Below are positions 48,315-57,253 of a stretch of DNA of 64,000 nucleotides, piece after piece. Within the stretch, counting starts at the first letter, position 1; the number at the start of each line of letters is the position of its first letter. Source of the DNA: Chloroflexota bacterium (GTDB lineage: Bacteria; Chloroflexota; UBA6077; FW602-bin22; CADDYW01); contig JAJPIK010000030.1 in the NCBI GenBank assembly GCA_021324795.1, positions 62,001 to 126,000 of the forward strand. Direction: 5' to 3'. A model generated the notes under the pieces. That model was not told the DNA's origin. It did no database searches and saw only the letters and a list, made by a program, of their open reading frames with translations. A program made the translations under genes and the position numbers.

Positions 48315-48971
48315 CTAGAAGAGCTTGACATTGCTCCCGGCCACTGCGCCGAGATTGTTCACACTGCCAATCGTCGCCATCGTCTCTTTGATAACCTGAT
48401 GAGCCAGGAACAGCGCGTAGCCCGGATCGCTGATTTGTAGGTCGTTATAACTCAGGACACGCAAACCGAGCGATGCCTTGGCCCGAATCGGATTCAGGTT
48501 GACGTCGTGGGCTTCCTCGGTAATGCTGAAGCTGGTCAGCCGTACTGGGAGGACCCGCTTCGGTCCCCAGATGAAGAGGGTGAGCGGCGCCTCCGGCGGG
48601 ATGATCTCGATCGTGCCAATCGCCAGGAGCACCGTGTTAGCGATGACCAGTGCGCTTTTCGGATAAACCAGCATCTCCAGCGCCGAAAGCTGGGGATAGA
48701 TGCCCATACTGGTGGCAACGTCGTCGACGCGCTCCAATTGGTCCGTCGCATCAATCTCCACGTCGACGCTGATCGTCTCGACCGGCGCTCCTTTGAGACG
48801 CATCGCCTCGGATCGATCATTCGAATCGCCGGTCACGGTTTGTGGCTCCAACGTGCGGGTGAGCGTCTCCGGGTTGTACTGGAAGACAATCACACTGGCC
48901 AGCGGGTTCAGCGGATCGATCCCGACGATCGCACCTTTGAGGATGCGCGGTGAACCCGGAAATGCACTCAT
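48315..48971 (-). CDS. eCIS tube adaptor (CIS tube/Afp7-like) protein
   Basis: 218 residues. VIVFQYNPETLTRTLEPQ and LKGAPVETISVDVEIDATDQ are typical of the CIS tube family that caps the hub and starts the inner tube. LTLFIWGPKRVLPVRLTSFS and NLNPIRAKASLGLRVLS complete the pattern. Corresponds to Afp7/Pvc7 without its LysM part. Confidence 0.8.
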   Translation of the reverse strand: MSAFPGSPRILKGAIVGIDPLNPLASVIVFQYNPETLTRTLEPQTVTGDSNDRSEAMRLKGAPVETISVDVEIDATDQLERVDDVATSMGIYPQLSALEMLVYPKSALVIANTVLLAIGTIEIIPPEAPLTLFIWGPKRVLPVRLTSFSITEEAHDVNLNPIRAKASLGLRVLSYNDLQISDPGYALFLAHQVIKETMATIGSVNNLGAVAGSNVKLF

Positions 48972-49017
48972 CAGTCACTCACTTTCAAAGGATTTCGCGA
49001 GATTGAGCGAGCGGCTC

Positions 49018-49527
49018 TCAGATAATCTGTCTCTGTAGCTCCAAAACTCGGCGCCCAACGCCATCCTGCTCGTCCAGCGCATCATGAATCGCACTGTTCG
49101 TCACTTCCGCCCCTGGCAGGTCGAGGAGCACCTCGACTGCCGACTGTCCCAGCCGAGAGTCGCGTAAGACAACCGCGAGCGAGAGATAGGCCTGGTCGAC
49201 CGGGCACGACTGGCGCACTGCACCGAGTCCAGCGAGCGCCGTCACGACGCGCAACATCTCGTCAGGCAGCACGGTAAAGTTCCACACGTCGTGCTCGTCG
49301 TTCTCATACGACAGCCCTTGAGTCCGAAGGGGGCGAAACCAATCCATCTGAATCAGGTGATGAAAGCTCGTGAAGGCGATCGTTGGAATCGCCTTCGTCT
49401 GCTCACCGACGTAGGTCAGCTTGACCTGCAAGTTACGCAGGTCACGTCCGGTCCCTTGGGCCAATCGCGCCAACTCCTGCTCTGATCGGCTGCTACGCCC
49501 TCCTCCTGATGATCCCCGCGAGCTCAT
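49018..49527 (-). CDS. Unknown protein within the eCIS operon
   Basis: 169 residues from ATG with GGAGGTGA six bases upstream, one of the best ribosome sites in the operon. A Ser/Gly/Arg-rich start (SSRGSSGGGRSSRSE) is followed by a compact alpha/beta part (LQVKLTYVGEQTKAIPTIAF, FHHLIQMDWFRPLR). No family recognised. Its place between the cargo candidates and the tube adaptor suggests an assembly or cargo-loading role, as inference only. Confidence 0.65.
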   Translation of the reverse strand: MSSRGSSGGGRSSRSEQELARLAQGTGRDLRNLQVKLTYVGEQTKAIPTIAFTSFHHLIQMDWFRPLRTQGLSYENDEHDVWNFTVLPDEMLRVVTALAGLGAVRQSCPVDQAYLSLAVVLRDSRLGQSAVEVLLDLPGAEVTNSAIHDALDEQDGVGRRVLELQRQII

Positions 49528-49591
49528 CGACGTTCACCTCCAGCTTGCCGAGGCAGTGCCGCCTGTACACTCGTCATCGACAACATCCCGG

Positions 49592-50500
49592 TCACGGCTT
49601 CGGGCCTGGCGGCGGTGGCGACGGCGGGAACACGCCCGGCGCCGGTGCCGGTACGGGAGCCGGCTTCGGTGGCGGTGCAGCAGCAGGTTTGGGCAGGGTG
49701 AATGCGTGGTTTTTGTCCCACAAGTCCAGCGCGTCCAGAAAGTCCTTGCCGGGACTGCCCGTGCCAGTGCTCCCAATCTTCAACGTTGGCGTTTTACCCT
49801 TTTCCTTGCTAAAGGTCCAGTCGATGTAGTCGTAGAAGGTACCCTGATCGGCACCCGCGGCACTGAACGATGCGGTCCGGAACTCCCAAAGCTTGAGCTT
49901 CGATCCAGTCGGGTAAGCTGCGTCGGACATGGTTGGTGCATCACTCATTGTCGCCTTGACCGCGGGACTCGCCGTTGCGTTGCCCTGTGTCCCACTATCT
50001 TGGGGATCGTCTCCGTTGTAGTAGGGATCCTTCTCACCTGAGACGTAGTCGACGTGAAAGAAAGCGGCTGTTGTATCGGCATCCTGGTAGGAAAAAGCCG
50101 GATTAAGCGCAGACGGTTTCGATTGTATCCCGTCGAGTGATTCACGCATCACCTGAATAAAGACAATCTTCGTACTCTTGTCTTTCGACGTAGGCGCATA
50201 CTCGATCGATATGCTCGTGGTACCGCTCGCGGAAATCTTCGAGTCGGTAATCTCCCGGGACAGGGAGCGATTCCCCAAGATCGAGACACGGCTGAAATCG
50301 TGGCCCGAGCCTCTATTGAGAGCCGTACGCTGAACGTCCATCCCCGACTGGCTGTCCTCACGCTCTCCCGCTAGCGTAGGCCTGACAGAAGCAGAATGCA
50401 GAGCGTGTGTCAGCGAACGACCCGGGAGAAACGCTGGTTGTCCCCGCGGCGGAATGGCCATCGAGCGAGCAGGGGCGTGCATACGAATTTGTGTACCCAC
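49592..50500 (-). CDS. Proline-tailed protein next to the DUF4157 gene, candidate eCIS cargo
   Basis: 302 residues from GTG at 50500, set by GGAAGGAG seven bases upstream. The N-terminal 65 residues are basic and disordered. GHDFSRVSILG (about 66-76) resembles the DFSRVRVH leader of the adjacent DUF4157 protein. A beta-rich domain follows (SIEYAPTSKDKSTKIVFIQV, AAFFHVDYVSGEKDPYYNGD, GTFYDYIDWTFSKEKGK). The last 35 residues are Pro/Ala-rich. No known enzyme motif. Likely a second cargo or cargo adaptor. Confidence 0.6.
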   Translation of the reverse strand: MGTQIRMHAPARSMAIPPRGQPAFLPGRSLTHALHSASVRPTLAGEREDSQSGMDVQRTALNRGSGHDFSRVSILGNRSLSREITDSKISASGTTSISIEYAPTSKDKSTKIVFIQVMRESLDGIQSKPSALNPAFSYQDADTTAAFFHVDYVSGEKDPYYNGDDPQDSGTQGNATASPAVKATMSDAPTMSDAAYPTGSKLKLWEFRTASFSAAGADQGTFYDYIDWTFSKEKGKTPTLKIGSTGTGSPGKDFLDALDLWDKNHAFTLPKPAAAPPPKPAPVPAPAPGVFPPSPPPPGPKP

Positions 50501-50516
50501 TGAATATCTCCTTCCC

Positions 50517-52799
50517 CTAAAAGAGCAGCCCACGAAGCCCGCCAACCAATCCACCGCCCAAGAAACCCAGAATGCCTCCCACGATCGCGCCGACGAGCCC
50601 TCCGGTGAGGAGGCCCAATCCAACCCCGGCCAGTGCGCCAACAATCGATCCCACTTTGACAGGGCCGACGGCGCCTGGCTGCGGCTGCGGTGCCTGGCTG
50701 GGCGAAACGATCTGTCCTTTGCCGCCGTAGTAAAACCGCTGTTCTTTCTCCATGCGGATCCGGTCGAGCATCGGGAGCACGAAGTCGTCGTAGCTGAACT
50801 TCGAGAGCAGGTTCAGGCAGGTCGCCCGGAAGGACAGCGGGCCCCCGCGGAGCGGCGTACCCTGCGGGTTGGGGACCTGTTCCGGCGCAGTCGAGGTCGG
50901 CAGGAAATTTGAAAGATCGCCGATCCGGAGGTTGCCAGCCGCCTCCGCCGAGCTGCCGCCGGTCGTCGGCCGTGTATCCCTGGAGCACTCGACCTCCTCG
51001 CCCGCGGCGTACCGCAATTGCTTGTTCCAGTCGTCCGGCGTCCAGCGCGGATACTGCCCCGGCGTGAGAATCGGCCGAGGAAGCTGGTCGAGCACCGGCG
51101 TCAGATCCGTCGGCATCCGTCCCGCCGCGGCGTTCCAGACCTGGCCGATCGACGTTGCCGTCGCCTTGACCACGTGTTCCATGGTCGGCGACAGCGATTC
51201 GCCGGTGGGAAGGCAGGTATCAGCCTCGCTGCAGTGAGCATAGTTATCGCCGAAGGTAAGCCACCGATCGCCGGCCTTGTTGTCTACCTGGACGCCAAAC
51301 TTGTTGTCGAGGTCGTGCCAGGCCAAGGACGGAATGTTGGCGCAATGGAGGACTGGCTCGACCGGGATGAAGCCAAGCAGCTTGGTCGTGAAATTGTGTA
51401 GCAGATCGTAGCGTGGCGTGACGATATGGCCTCCGGCAAACGCATCGGTCAGAAAGTGGTCGCCAAAGCCGTTCATTGCCATCGCTCGCAGCGCCTCGCG
51501 GTTCGCCTCATCACGCAAGGCACGCGCTCTCTGGAGTCGGTCAGTCGCCGGTGCCAGGAGCCGCCGCATCTGCGCCATCTCCTGGCTCGCGGTGGTCATC
51601 AGCTCGTCGCGCCGCGTGCTGCTTCCCCCGGGCCCTTCCGGCGCATCCATCGCGATGATCGCAGCACGCGCCTTTCGGGCGTGCTCCTCGAACTGCTGCA
51701 AGAGCGACTTTCCCTGACTTTTCAGATCGTTCGCGGCCTGGCCCTTCTCCCAGGCTGCCCGCATTAAACGTAGTGCCTGCCAGTGCCAGGATTGCCAATT
51801 GAGGAAGTTGTGCGGATGGAAATGCTCGTAATTTTCCGCCGCGAGAGCCACGTAGCGCGACTTGTCGGCGATGAAGTCCCAGATGCGCCCCAAGACCGGC
51901 ACGCCCGACTTGTTCTGTTCCCGTTGGTCCATTTGCTCGAAGCTCGCGAAATCGTCCGCAGCAGCGACGAGTTGGCCGTAGGTCTGCGCCGGCCCGCCGC
52001 CGGCGCGCTGATAGCGCAGACTGGGTGGACTGGCGACGCCGGGCGCGGATTCAGCCGGCAGATAAAGCTCTTTGACAAAGTCGGCGTCGATGGTTAGGGG
52101 ACTGCCCGATGGCGGCTGAATTTGCGCGTGCGCTTGCTCATAGGCGCGATTGCCGATCTCGATGTGTTCACTGGTAGAAAATCGTTGGACGATGCCACGG
52201 GCGCGCGATGCAGGTTGAATGGCCGGCCACAGCGTCTCCGTCTCTTCGGAAAGCTCCACCATGGCCGCATTCGCCTCCCGTTCATCGTCGTCGTGGGCAT
52301 CGCCAACACGTCGCGGCAATGGGGCCACGTCGCCGGCATCTTGCTGTACCACGTGGGTCAGCTCGTGGGCGAGGAGTCGCCGCCCGGCTGCCGTCTCTGG
52401 CGCGAATTGCCCGGTGTCGAACACGAGGTCACGTCCCACGGTATAGGCCAGGGCGTTCAGGGCCCGGGCCGAAGCCGCGGCCGGGGCGTCAGCGTGGACG
52501 CGAACGCGACTGAAGTCGCGGCCAAAACGCGGCTCGAAAAAGGCCCGGCTCGCTGTGTCCAGTGGTCGACCCGGCGAGCGGAGCACGTCGTGCACCATGG
52601 GAGGAATGGCGTCTGCCGCGCCGGACGAAACGTCCGGCCGGCGGGCCAACCGCATGGCGCGACATGCCGCGCATTCGCTATCCGGGCTCGCAGTCCCGCC
52701 GCAAGCACAATGGCGTTGAATGATCCCTGATTTCACCCTTTGAGGCGTGGCAATGCGGTTAGCCGGGCGCCGTTGATCGAGATACGCAAGCATCGTCAT
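50517..52799 (-). CDS. DUF4157 (eCIS core domain) protein, probable effector
   Basis: 760 residues. Cys-rich start (HCACGG, CAAC: C31, C33, C43, C46). The DUF4157 domain holds RFGRDFSRVRVH (91-102) and LLAHELTHVVQQ (142-153), with a zincin-like HELTH. The region 205-600 has AENYEHFHPHNFLNWQSWH, GDHFLTDAFAGGH (H448, D452, H458) and WHDLDNKFG, a His/Asp spacing like zinc phospholipase C/S1-P1 nuclease folds. The last 50 residues are a glycine zipper (VGAIVGGILGFLGGGLVGG). DUF4157 marks eCIS-linked cargo; toxicity is inferred. Confidence 0.78.
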   Translation of the reverse strand: MTMLAYLDQRRPANRIATPQRVKSGIIQRHCACGGTASPDSECAACRAMRLARRPDVSSGAADAIPPMVHDVLRSPGRPLDTASRAFFEPRFGRDFSRVRVHADAPAAASARALNALAYTVGRDLVFDTGQFAPETAAGRRLLAHELTHVVQQDAGDVAPLPRRVGDAHDDDEREANAAMVELSEETETLWPAIQPASRARGIVQRFSTSEHIEIGNRAYEQAHAQIQPPSGSPLTIDADFVKELYLPAESAPGVASPPSLRYQRAGGGPAQTYGQLVAAADDFASFEQMDQREQNKSGVPVLGRIWDFIADKSRYVALAAENYEHFHPHNFLNWQSWHWQALRLMRAAWEKGQAANDLKSQGKSLLQQFEEHARKARAAIIAMDAPEGPGGSSTRRDELMTTASQEMAQMRRLLAPATDRLQRARALRDEANREALRAMAMNGFGDHFLTDAFAGGHIVTPRYDLLHNFTTKLLGFIPVEPVLHCANIPSLAWHDLDNKFGVQVDNKAGDRWLTFGDNYAHCSEADTCLPTGESLSPTMEHVVKATATSIGQVWNAAAGRMPTDLTPVLDQLPRPILTPGQYPRWTPDDWNKQLRYAAGEEVECSRDTRPTTGGSSAEAAGNLRIGDLSNFLPTSTAPEQVPNPQGTPLRGGPLSFRATCLNLLSKFSYDDFVLPMLDRIRMEKEQRFYYGGKGQIVSPSQAPQPQPGAVGPVKVGSIVGALAGVGLGLLTGGLVGAIVGGILGFLGGGLVGGLRGLLF

Positions 52800-53062
52800 C
52801 GGCCCATCCCTCGGTAGACCGCGTGCGCCACCTGATGGCCGAGCGCTTCAGGCCGGCTCCCCTCCGCGATCTCAAAGCTCCCGCCATCCAGCCACCCGAC
52901 TAATTCCCCTTTGAATCGTAAGATTGCAGGCGGGACACCGTGGTCGGCGAGTAACCGTCGGAGCTCGCGCTCCATCGCCATGGCGATTCGTCCGCGATCT
53001 TCGGGTCGGAATCCCTCGAGCACGAGCTCTTCGACGTGCAATCTGATCGATCGTGGATTCAT
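52796..53062 (-). CDS. Small protein between the AAA+ and DUF4157 genes
   Basis: 88 residues from ATG at 53062, whose first base overlaps the last base of the AAA+ stop. RSIRLHVEELVLEGFRPEDR opens it, followed by an amphipathic helix (RIAMAMERELRRLLADHG). Its stop overlaps the DUF4157 start (ATGA), so the two should be made together. No family recognised; a chaperone or loading partner for the cargo is plausible. Confidence 0.65.
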   Translation of the reverse strand: MNPRSIRLHVEELVLEGFRPEDRGRIAMAMERELRRLLADHGVPPAILRFKGELVGWLDGGSFEIAEGSRPEALGHQVAHAVYRGMGR

Positions 53063-55041
53063 CACACCCACCCTCCGACCTCTGCCTCGGTCAGCGACTT
53101 TTCCAGCTTGACGTATTCGGCTTGGGCAGCGCGCAGCACGTGGCTCATCCGAATCGGCTCGCCCGCGTCGGCGGCAAGGAACGCCGCGCCGACGGCAATG
53201 TTGCGAATACTCCCACCCGCGACGTTCAGCCGAGCTAGCTTGGTGAAGTTCAGGCCGTCGATGGGAGCTTCGGAGGGGAAGCTGCGCTGCCAAATCTCTT
53301 GCCGCTGCTCGTAATCCGGGAACGGAAACTGGACGACGAAGCGCAAGCGACGTAGGAAGGCCGGGTCGAGCGCATTTTTCAGATTGGTCGTCAGGATCGC
53401 CAGGCCTCGGTATTCCTCCATGCGTTGGAGGAGGTAGCTCACCTCGACGTTGGCGTAACGATCATGACTGTCCTTCACTTCGCTGCGCTTACCGAAGAGG
53501 GCATCGGCCTCGTCGAAAAGAAGAATCGCTCCACTTTCCTCGGCTGCATCGAACACCCTTCGGAGATTCTTCTCGGTCTCGCCGATGTACTTGCTCACCA
53601 CTTGACTCAGATCGATTCGATACAGATCGAGCCGAAGCTCGCCGGCGAGAACCTCGGCGGCGAGTGTTTTGCCGGTGCCGCTGGGCCCAGCAAAAAGCGC
53701 GCTCATTCCGAGGCCACGCCCGCTCCGCGCGGCAAATCCCCAATCCTCGTAGACCCGCAGCCGCTGTCGAGCCTGAGCTATGATTTGGCGCAAGACGTCC
53801 TTTTGCACTGGCGGTAACACCAGATCATCCCAGCATGCGATGGGGTCGATCCGTTGGGCCAGCTCACCCAATCGCCCCCGGGCACAGACCCGGCAAATCT
53901 CCCAGAGACGGTCGCTGAGCGCGTTCACGTCCGCATGCACATCGCGATTGCCATCGTCCGCCAGGACTTCGCCACTCGCTGCCTGAATCGAGGCTGTCTC
54001 CAGATTGAACTGTGCTACGACGGGATCCAGTCTGCCATCTAACCGTGACGCTAGACCTCCAAGCACGTTTCGCCAAAGCGCACGCTGCTCACCAGCGCTT
54101 GGCCGGCGGACGTCCAGGCAAACGGTGCGGCGTCGACGCAAGGGGAGCGGCTCGCGGGACGTGAGCAGGAGTGGTCCGCGTACGCGAGCCAGAAAAGCCT
54201 GCACTGCATGGTTCTCGTCCGGTCCGGTGAGATCCTCGCAATCGACCAGGAGCGCCGCCTGCCCGAGCAGTATCTCCCGCTCCCAGCGACGAGCCAGGAC
54301 CTCGCGCTCGGTCGCGGTCGGAGGAACGTCAGCCGCGTGCATCACGTACAAGCGCAAGCCCAGCTCCGAGCACGCCCGGGCGGCGATCGCCTCTTTGCCG
54401 GCCAGCGTCTCTCCACACAGCTCGACCACGGCAGTGGGCTGGACTCCGGTTGATTGTGACCACATCTCAACGATCCGATCGGCGACGCGCTCCTGCGAGG
54501 GCGGCAGCTCGCTGGGCGGTGGCACCAGCTCGACCAGGCCGCATACCCTCTCGTCGAGGTACGAAACCCCGGTCAGATAGTGCAGCACGCGCTCGTCGAT
54601 GCGGAGAGGACGATTGACCAGGGTTTCCGCCACTCCGAGCTCGAGCAAATGCCAGACACGTAATGGCCCCGCCGGGGACAATGCGCTCCAATGAGGGCCC
54701 GGCAGCGCCGCCAGGGCAAGGCCAAAGGTCGGAAAGGCAAAGTGCGGATCTCCTTGGGCGGCAGCGCACGACATTAAGAAGCTGGCGTCGAGCTCCGGCC
54801 CGGCCGCGAGAAGCAGCACGTCGCGCTCGAACGGTGAGAGGCCAAACGCCCTGGTAAGCATGACTAAGGCCGGCGGTGGGAGCTCACCAGTATCGGGAGC
54901 CGGCCAGACCGGATCGGAATCCTCCGGGGTCACCTCGCCGGGCACGGCGTGCCGATCGAGCGCTCGCCGCACCCGGGCGAGCGCGGCGACCAGGTAGCGT
55001 TGATTCAGCTCGTGCCAGGTTTGGATCATTTGCTCGTTCAT
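53062..55041 (-). CDS. eCIS AAA+ ATPase (Afp15/Pvc15-like)
   Basis: 659 residues. The C-terminal AAA+ domain has Walker A AGPSGTGKTLAAEVLAGEL, Walker B AILLFDEADALFGKRSE, sensor 1 LAILTTNLKNALD and the arginine finger region AFLRRLRFVV. The N-terminal 400 residues include a degenerate ATPase-like part (VVELCGETLAGKEAIAARA). In PVC this ATPase is needed for particle assembly or cargo loading. Confidence 0.9.
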   Translation of the reverse strand: MNEQMIQTWHELNQRYLVAALARVRRALDRHAVPGEVTPEDSDPVWPAPDTGELPPPALVMLTRAFGLSPFERDVLLLAAGPELDASFLMSCAAAQGDPHFAFPTFGLALAALPGPHWSALSPAGPLRVWHLLELGVAETLVNRPLRIDERVLHYLTGVSYLDERVCGLVELVPPPSELPPSQERVADRIVEMWSQSTGVQPTAVVELCGETLAGKEAIAARACSELGLRLYVMHAADVPPTATEREVLARRWEREILLGQAALLVDCEDLTGPDENHAVQAFLARVRGPLLLTSREPLPLRRRRTVCLDVRRPSAGEQRALWRNVLGGLASRLDGRLDPVVAQFNLETASIQAASGEVLADDGNRDVHADVNALSDRLWEICRVCARGRLGELAQRIDPIACWDDLVLPPVQKDVLRQIIAQARQRLRVYEDWGFAARSGRGLGMSALFAGPSGTGKTLAAEVLAGELRLDLYRIDLSQVVSKYIGETEKNLRRVFDAAEESGAILLFDEADALFGKRSEVKDSHDRYANVEVSYLLQRMEEYRGLAILTTNLKNALDPAFLRRLRFVVQFPFPDYEQRQEIWQRSFPSEAPIDGLNFTKLARLNVAGGSIRNIAVGAAFLAADAGEPIRMSHVLRAAQAEYVKLEKSLTEAEVGGWV

Positions 55042-56306
55042 GGAATTGTCACTGTCGGCCCGACGTATTGGTTAAAGGTGGGGCTATTCACGTTCGTGTC
55101 GACGACCAATGGACTTTCTGCTCCGTCGACCTGAACTCGGACGAGATAGGTCCCCGCCTTGATACCAGCAACTGGGATCGTGATCGACGCGGTATCGGTC
55201 GTCCGCGACGGTGCGCCGAAGGTGTACGCGGCAGGGCTGACGGTCGCCTGCTCGTTAAGCAGGAGGATGACCCGCTGAGCCACTCCGACGATCGGGTTAA
55301 TCTGGACCGTCACATCGGCCGAGCGAGGTGCCGTGCCAGTGCCAGTGATGTTTGCCGCGGACACACCAGTGATTATGGGGTGAAGGACGATGGCCGCGAC
55401 GTTCGATTCGACTCCGGAATGTGCCACCGGCGGCGATCCCAATTGCGTCGGCTGAACCACCTGCAGCCCCTGAATCCCCGCCCGCAGCACATTCGCTGGA
55501 AAGGGTGGGGAGGCAAGGGGCAACTGTAATTGGGTATCAGTCTGCAACTGGGGCGGCAGATCGCTGCCTGCCAGCCGGACCACCGTGCCGGTCGCGCCTA
55601 GGCCAGTGCCCAGGATTTGGAGAGTGCTCCCCATGACGATCGGCTGCTCGGATCCGCCCACTGCTGTAACTTGCTCGATGACCGGCTGCCGGAACACCGT
55701 GCCGACCAGTTCTCGCGAGCGAACCGGAAGCGCCGGCTGGGGCGAAGCCGAGCTCTCGATCAAGACGACCGTACCGAGGTAAGCGATCGAGAGAACGTAG
55801 GGAATCTGGTAGAATACCGACCACAGCTTCGCCAACTCTTCAAGCGACAACGCGGAGGGTGCGAACTTGACCAGATCGACCGCGTCGGCGAGGTTCGATT
55901 GGCTAAGAAACCCGTAGGTTGGGCTCGCCAGAGTATCGCGGATCGCCTGGCGAGTAAGCACGGGCCGCTCATGTAGCGTGCGAACGACGCTACCCAGGAG
56001 CCGCTGTGGCTCCAATTGCGCCTCATTGCCATAAAACGTCAGCAGGTAGTGGAGGTCCAGCGCCAATGCCGGCCGCTGGACGAGTTGTCCATCGGACCGG
56101 CGAGTCGGAAGGTCGGCGTTTCGCAGAGCGGCATTCGGCGTCACCTGGAAAAGGTAGACGTTGACCCCGGTCGTTGGGGTGCCACTTTGTAGCCCTTCCG
56201 GTCGGACGGTGGTGACGGTCGCGCCAGGAACGTCAGTCCCGATGGCGGTCTGTAGCATTTGCCCCAAGACTGCCGTCACCGTCGCAATCGCCAGAAAGTT
56301 ACTCAC
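55038..56306 (-). CDS. eCIS tube/sheath terminator, DUF4255 (Afp16/Pvc16-like) with extra Ig-like domains
   Basis: 422 residues from GTG overlapping the previous stop. The N-terminal 190 residues carry DUF4255 features (FLAIATVTAVLGQMLQTAIG, GVNVYLFQVTPNAALRNADL, ALDLHYLLTFYGNE). Afp16 caps the tube and sets particle length. The C-terminal half is Ig/IPT-like (PIITGVSAANITGTGTAPRS, AGIKAGTYLVRVQVDGAESP), longer than typical members. Confidence 0.85.
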   Translation of the reverse strand: MSNFLAIATVTAVLGQMLQTAIGTDVPGATVTTVRPEGLQSGTPTTGVNVYLFQVTPNAALRNADLPTRRSDGQLVQRPALALDLHYLLTFYGNEAQLEPQRLLGSVVRTLHERPVLTRQAIRDTLASPTYGFLSQSNLADAVDLVKFAPSALSLEELAKLWSVFYQIPYVLSIAYLGTVVLIESSASPQPALPVRSRELVGTVFRQPVIEQVTAVGGSEQPIVMGSTLQILGTGLGATGTVVRLAGSDLPPQLQTDTQLQLPLASPPFPANVLRAGIQGLQVVQPTQLGSPPVAHSGVESNVAAIVLHPIITGVSAANITGTGTAPRSADVTVQINPIVGVAQRVILLLNEQATVSPAAYTFGAPSRTTDTASITIPVAGIKAGTYLVRVQVDGAESPLVVDTNVNSPTFNQYVGPTVTIP

Positions 56307-57253
56307 CGTCCGTTTCCGTCGCGCTGCTTGAGGTAATCGTCGAGCGAAAGCGTGGCGCGTGGCCGACCTGGACGCGGTCGCGACGGTGACGGCGCCGCTC
56401 GCACTTCAATTCGGCCAATTGTCACCTGAATGGTCGTCTCAGCATTCTCAACCCGAGGCAGCGGCGCATCGCTCGACCGAGAAACGCCCGAGTTGGCATT
56501 TCCGCGGGTGACCTCGACCGGTGCCTGGGCTTTGCCCGGGCGTGTCCCTAGTGATACGGAGACATGCTCAGGCGCATCGCGATCGACGAACGGTACTAAC
56601 GTTGGATGGGCTGGGTTACGACCCTGGTTCGTCATGTCCTCCGCGTGAGATAAGGGCACGTTGGGCATAGCCCCCCAAACGTCGGCCTTCGCGCTTGGAA
56701 ACCGGGGCTCGATCGTCGGCGGTTCGGCTTTACGACCAAAGGCGGGTGGAAGGGGAACGGCAACAGATGGAGCGATGCCAGCAGCTTCCTTCCTCTGATC
56801 CGATGAGGGAGGTGATTCCAGAGCTCGTCTGGACCGACCAGTGTCTCCGACCGGTGGAGCCGCGGCATCGTCATTTTCGCCTAACGTAGCGGATAAGATC
56901 GCTTCTTCGCGACGTCTCTCCGATTCGGTCGAGGTTGGTGCCCTCCTAGCGAGACCGGAACGCCCCGGCAGAGACCGTCGCGTCGACCTCTCGTCTTCCA
57001 AGCCGGTCCAGACTAAACCCGCAGCACCCACTTGATCCAAGTCAGCCGGTATCTCCCCGTGAGAACGGACGACAGCCTGGGAACCAACCTCCGGACTTGC
57101 CTCGACCTCGACGGACTGTTCCTGCCAATTATCGTCCCGGTCAAATAGCATTGGATTTCCTCGACGTGGCGCATATCTCGGGGCAACGAGTGGCTGGACC
57201 CGGGTTGCCTGGCCGATCGCTCGCTGAGCGAGCCGAGTCAGAAAATCACTCAT
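56303..57253 (-). CDS. Disordered eCIS operon protein with conserved ends
   Basis: 316 residues from ATG at 57253, overlapping the upstream stop (ATGA). Conserved-looking start MSDFLTRLAQRAIGQATRVQ with PLVAPRYAPRR, a long low-complexity charged middle, and a defined end (TIQVTIGRIEVRA, then TLSLDDYLKQRDGNGR). Proteins of this plan occur in eCIS loci as I recall, but the role is unknown. A flexible linker or atypical tape-measure function cannot be excluded. Confidence 0.6.
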   Translation of the reverse strand: MSDFLTRLAQRAIGQATRVQPLVAPRYAPRRGNPMLFDRDDNWQEQSVEVEASPEVGSQAVVRSHGEIPADLDQVGAAGLVWTGLEDERSTRRSLPGRSGLARRAPTSTESERRREEAILSATLGENDDAAAPPVGDTGRSRRALESPPSSDQRKEAAGIAPSVAVPLPPAFGRKAEPPTIEPRFPSAKADVWGAMPNVPLSHAEDMTNQGRNPAHPTLVPFVDRDAPEHVSVSLGTRPGKAQAPVEVTRGNANSGVSRSSDAPLPRVENAETTIQVTIGRIEVRAAPSPSRPRPGRPRATLSLDDYLKQRDGNGR

